DNA from: Liopterus haemorrhoidalis | Lineage: Eukaryota > Arthropoda > Insecta > Coleoptera > Dytiscidae | DNA length: 64,000 nucleotides | Direction: 5' to 3' | Assembly (NCBI GenBank): GCA_963971575.1 | Contig: OZ020611.1 | Coordinates: 50,911,466 to 50,975,465 of the forward strand | Shown here: positions 60,446 to 64,000 of the stretch, in pieces | How positions within the stretch are numbered: the first letter of the stretch is position 1 | How the letters are laid out: every line of letters begins with the position of its first letter | Notes under the pieces: generated by a model | Told to the model about the DNA's origin: nothing | The model's database searches: none | The model's input: the letters and a program-made list of their open reading frames with translations, nothing else | Made by a program: the position numbers and the translations under genes

Positions 60446-61088
60446 CCCCCCATACACTATGATGCAGGCAGCGATGCAAGCATTGAGTCACAAGTGAAGC
60501 GCTGCAAGCGCATTGTATGTACGGCGGCCTCCGTGATGCCGCATCACCAATATCGTGAATCGATGCACGCATCGGCATCATGACAGTGTTGGAGAGCCTG
60601 GAGGCCGCCTCACTGATGCCGACTGCATGTTTCAACATGTAGGCTTGCATCAATGAATGTTTACAATTCATAGGCGAATTTTAATTAATAGGTATTGAAA
60701 ATGAGAGTCATCCATTCTTAAATAATTGTAATAATCTTTTGGTTCATTTATTCTTAATTCACTCAATAACCGGCCATTAGAATATAATATAATTACCGTT
60801 TTTATCCTTAAGCCAATTTTTACCACTTCCTTTTTGTCTTCTTTGATTTTTGTAACACACCATTTAAGGTAATTATCACTGGCAATGGCAAATCATTATT
60901 CATGATTATATTTTATTCAAAATAGGTGACAATGAAACAAACTTCGAGCTGTATATTAAACAAAGCTGTGTTAACTCATTGTTTTACATCGAGGCATGCA
61001 TCAGTAGTGTGTATCCAACAGCCAGTGATGCCTGTTTCATGATGCCTCGTAATCGATGCCGTGAATCCATGCAGGCCTCATAGTGTAA
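60446..61088. mobile_element. Possible miniature inverted-repeat element, GATGC-rich
   Basis: The left end ACACTATGATGCAGGC and the right end read backwards, ACACTATGAGGCCTGC, are imperfect inverted repeats. Inside are many GATGC/GCATC words near both ends, a subterminal repeat pattern typical of DNA transposons. No clear target duplication was seen, so the superfamily is open. Confidence 0.5.
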
Positions 61089-61771
61089 GTTTAAGCAAAA
61101 GATAGAAGAGAATAGCGGCCCACATATTAACTGAGTGTCCTTGAACGCCAGAGGATTTGTCCCAAGTAATACTGTTGGTCAGTGCCTAAAGGTGCCTACA
61201 GACGATGTGTTTAACGTTGGCCAACGCTGGTACCAATGTTGTATGTAATATTTATCATTGGCGGACATTTGATTTTGTGTAACAGACAGGTAATATGTCT
61301 ATTAAGCGCCAGCTGACCAAATGCCAAAATAACCACAATGGACTAACGTTTGTAAAATGTCGTCTGAGACTGAAATTGAGGTTATCATCGCAGCTTCAAC
61401 CTTGATTGTGACATTTGAATTAGATTAGAAGCATATAAATTTACTTTTTACTTTAAGTGGACTTCTTAATTGAATAAAAATGAGTATAACCTTCTTTTTT
61501 AAAACAACAGTCTCGATTGATGCGATGACAAGTGTTTGCATCTTATACAGAGTATTCATTTTAAATTGCTCACTATTACTATCTCGCGAACTATAAGAGC
61601 TACGAGGGTGCATAAACTAGATAACAAATACTATTTTACAGGAAATATCAATAAGTGAAACAATTTTTTATTTCGATCAGTTGTTCTCAAAGTAGAGTAG
61701 GACGGAGCACAAGGTGCCATTTTACCTATATTTGTGCATATCTATGAAAGTATTAGAATTAAGTTATTTTA

Positions 61772-61802
<31 letters not shown>

Positions 61803-62120
61803 TGGACTCACGAGTAGTTCCATTCAATAGCTACAAACACTGTAGCTATCAGAGCATACACTCATTCAGGTTGTGTGATATGCACGTTTTCAATGGCCAA
61901 GTTGTTTGTCTCTTTTTGCCCCAATTGCGGGGATAAAGGTTACGGGGTAAGTGGGCCAAGAATAGTAAAATTAATATTTCTAAGGAATAGAAGGAAATGA
62001 TTCCATCAAAATTAGTTTGATAATCAGATATTATATTAACCGTCACAACAATTAACAAATTAACCATTAATACATTTTCACATGACTTATCTGTTATAAT
62101 TACATTACTTAGTAAAATAA
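61089..62120. other. No gene seen; (TTTA)n at 61764-61795
   Basis: A stretch starting AAAGGTGCCTACAGACG near 61190 and ending CGTCTGAGACT near 61370 may be another small inverted-repeat element, weakly supported. A TTTA tetranucleotide run follows later. No coding pattern. Confidence 0.5.
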
Positions 62121-62123
62121 TTA

Positions 62124-62706
62124 GTCTTCATCGGAATTACAATTATTACAAACATAGTAAAGAGCTGTGGAATTGCTGGAACATTTTTCATGAGCCCAAC
62201 CCTTATAAGCAGTGCACTGAATCCAGCCCTCACCTGGAACGCTCTCATAGTATGAATCACAGCAGATTAAACAGAAGTATTCTTCTTCAGATCTCGAATT
62301 ATCATGTTTGGAGTCTTGTAAAATCTTTCTTTTAACTTGTTTTCTTTTTTCGATATTTCTTTTCTTTATCATTTTCTTCTTGCCTTTTTTTTTTCTTATT
62401 TTGTCTTTTTAAAAGTATGGCGTTTTTCTCAAGAGTATCAGTCAAAATGGCAGCCTTACTACGTTTTTTAGTTGTAATTTACCGACTTCCAGCTTTGGGA
62501 AAAGGTCTAACAGATTCGGGGGAGAAATCTTTTGTCGGTCTTGCTAACTGAAAAGAAGTAGAAGGCTGCGGCTCAAAAGATGTGGAAGGCTGAAGATTGA
62601 AAGACGTGGAGGGATGCGGTTCAAAAAAAGTACATTGCTGAGACTCTACAGTGATAGAATGCGACATGACATCGTTTAATGAAGGTTCTAATGTATTTAG
62701 TGACAA
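62124..62706 (-). pseudogene. pogo/Tigger-type transposase C-terminus with zinc finger (broken)
   Basis: Minus strand. The first part (62706-62479) is Ser/Pro-rich with repeated PSTSF motifs and ends RPFPKAGSR before a stop. The next frame has KRSKAAILTDTLEKNA and a lysine-rich stretch. The last part (62372-62124) has a cysteine/histidine cluster CLICCDSYYESVPGEGWIQC, then CSS and CNNCNSDED. This order, a low-complexity tail, basic stretch and PHD-like finger, is that of the C-terminus of pogo/Tigger DDE-1 transposases in arthropods. The catalytic domain is not in the window. A frame change separates the parts. Confidence 0.6.
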
Positions 62707-63646
62707 ATTTTCTTTGTTCAGTACTTAACAATTAAATTTTAAAAGTAACTAGTTTTCAAAATCTACTTTCACTTAAATAAAAAAAAAACGGAATAAATCA
62801 GAAGCACTGAAAAGTTATTTATTCTTAAACAATTCCTTCAAATATTCAAAAATTTAAGATGTTATCCTAATATTTCTCAATACGCGATGTATTTTGCGAC
62901 AGGGCTTTTATATTACATGGATTTTAATCTTTTACTATCCAATATTTCCTGTATTTAATTGTGTTTAAATCTGATTGATTAGCGTTAAATAGAAAGCTAC
63001 GATTGCATGTAACAATCGAACAAAAATATCTTTTTACAACTTTTTCCAAGAAATTAAACTTAAAAAGAAATTCAACGAAACGAAAAACAATTTACTTAAC
63101 AAACCCAATCATTCTTGAAATTAACTTGTAACAACAGAATAAAAAATATCACGCGAATTGCAATCTCGTAAGTTTGATTACATTGCTGTAATCACAGCTG
63201 CAATCGCTGATAACGATTAATTGAAATTGGAAAGAGACATTGCGAACAAAGGATGATGAAAATAAACAAGATACTCGACAATCTAATAATTGCAATCATT
63301 ACTTTATTAATTTCTGTTTATATATTTGTTACTGTTATTGCAGTTACTAAGTGATACATGATGCCAGATAACTATTACTAATTTTGCAATTTGCACATTA
63401 ACACCTTGATAAATGTACGGCAGTATATCGAACTTTGCCAAGATAAAGTATATGCAGAAGGGGTAACAAAAGTATATAATCATAAGAATTACATACAAAA
63501 AATTGATGGAAAGTGGGAATTTTCGGGGTTCGTAGAGTTACTGAAAAGTGAGGCAGACCCATTTGGAACCGAATTGTTGAATGCATGCTACTAGATAACA
63601 AAACCGTGGTCTTAATTACTTTTTTATTCTTTTCTTTTTATTTATT
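62707..63646. other. No gene seen
   Basis: No catalytic part of the pogo-type transposase is found here. A 67-codon frame at 63391-63594 has no recognisable domain. Confidence 0.55.
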
Positions 63647-64000
63647 TACGAGGGTTACCTTTTATGTTTTTACAAACGACCACTAGATGGCATTATTGAA
63701 ATGTGTCATTACCATATTTGTAAAATTTGAAATTTGATATTGTGAAATCAGTGGCAGCTTACAAATTGACCGAGTAGTTTGTTGACAGTGAGCGTTAAAC
63801 AAAAACAAGTTTGTGAAAAATGGATATTACTCGTGAAGGTTTCCGTTGGATGATTTTTTACAATTTTAGTAAAGGCCTAATTCAACAACAATGCATAGTT
63901 TCGCTTCATTCAACTTTTGGTAATGAAGCACCATCAGAAAAGACTGTTTACAATTGGTTTGCAGAATTTCCTCTTGGTCGTGCGTCCGTCAGTGATGAAT
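63647..64000 (+). mobile_element. mariner-E, left end, continues beyond the window
   Basis: Starts with TACGAGGGTTACCTTTTATG after an AT stretch, matching the left end of mariner-D base for base in the first fifteen positions. The body is colinear with mariner-D. Confidence 0.9.
63820..64000 (+). CDS. mariner-E transposase, N-terminal part
   Basis: ATG 63820 opens 60 codons without a stop up to the window edge: MDITREGFRWMIFYNF, LIQQQCIVSLHSTFGN and SEKTVYNWFAEF, the first helix-turn-helix of a mariner transposase. Unlike mariner-D, where the frame is lost after about 12 codons, this copy is open as far as it can be seen. Whether the catalytic domain is intact lies outside the window. Confidence 0.85.
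   Translation, partial: MDITREGFRWMIFYNFSKGLIQQQCIVSLHSTFGNEAPSEKTVYNWFAEFPLGRASVSDE

Overview
This is a piece of an AT-rich animal genome, almost certainly an insect. The resident families point there: mariner, hAT, Helitron, Penelope, Ty1/copia, Ty3/gypsy and RNase H-bearing LINEs, with tRNA-derived SINEs. A hemipteran is my guess, but that is inference. I found no host protein gene, no rRNA and no convincing functional tRNA gene. The window is a graveyard of nested mobile elements, and its value lies in how they are nested. Many insertions can be proved from exact target-site duplications (TSDs) or because removing them re-joins a reading frame.

1-14.5 kb: the 3' end of a Jockey-like LINE, then a tandem complex. 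Its parts are a TTAA-bounded element (E1, right part), four head-to-tail 970-bp units each starting at TTAA, and a complete second TTAA element (E2, 8741-13132). E2 abuts a broken LINE of the restriction-like-endonuclease type at a TTAA inside that LINE's reading frame. E1 and E2 both carry an array of ~290-bp units. A third member, E3 (38435-40260), has the same ends but about one ~290-bp unit. It sits in another LINE, and its removal restores that LINE's reading frame. A 200-N assembly gap lies at 14516-14715.

14.7-31.4 kb: dispersed repeats, then a probable non-autonomous Helitron (about 16845-22681) with a ~120-bp tandem array. Inside it is a full-length copia element (17783-22588, TSD AGAAT) with near-identical LTRs, a single-frame gag-pol broken only by three stop codons, and a SINE inserted at its polypurine tract. 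At 25.9-28.5 kb a second copia element, shortened by a large internal deletion, lies in a mariner transposase (TSD GGATA). A hAT miniature element, a foldback repeat, a mariner fragment and a gypsy-like element with gag joined to integrase follow.

31.4-46.7 kb: SINEs, hAT miniature elements and a minus-strand LINE (36045-40395) split by a hAT element and by E3. Several copies of that LINE's 3' tail follow; one holds about 650 bp of uninterrupted (GACGGACA)n. A mariner remnant closes the region.

46.7-64 kb: a probable Harbinger-like element carrying a hAT element, hammerhead-like motifs, a 40-bp perfect palindrome, an internally deleted mariner, a 5'-truncated Penelope element with inverted terminal copies, a second Jockey-like LINE tail with a hAT insertion, a pogo/Tigger-type transposase remnant, and the start of another mariner running off the right edge.
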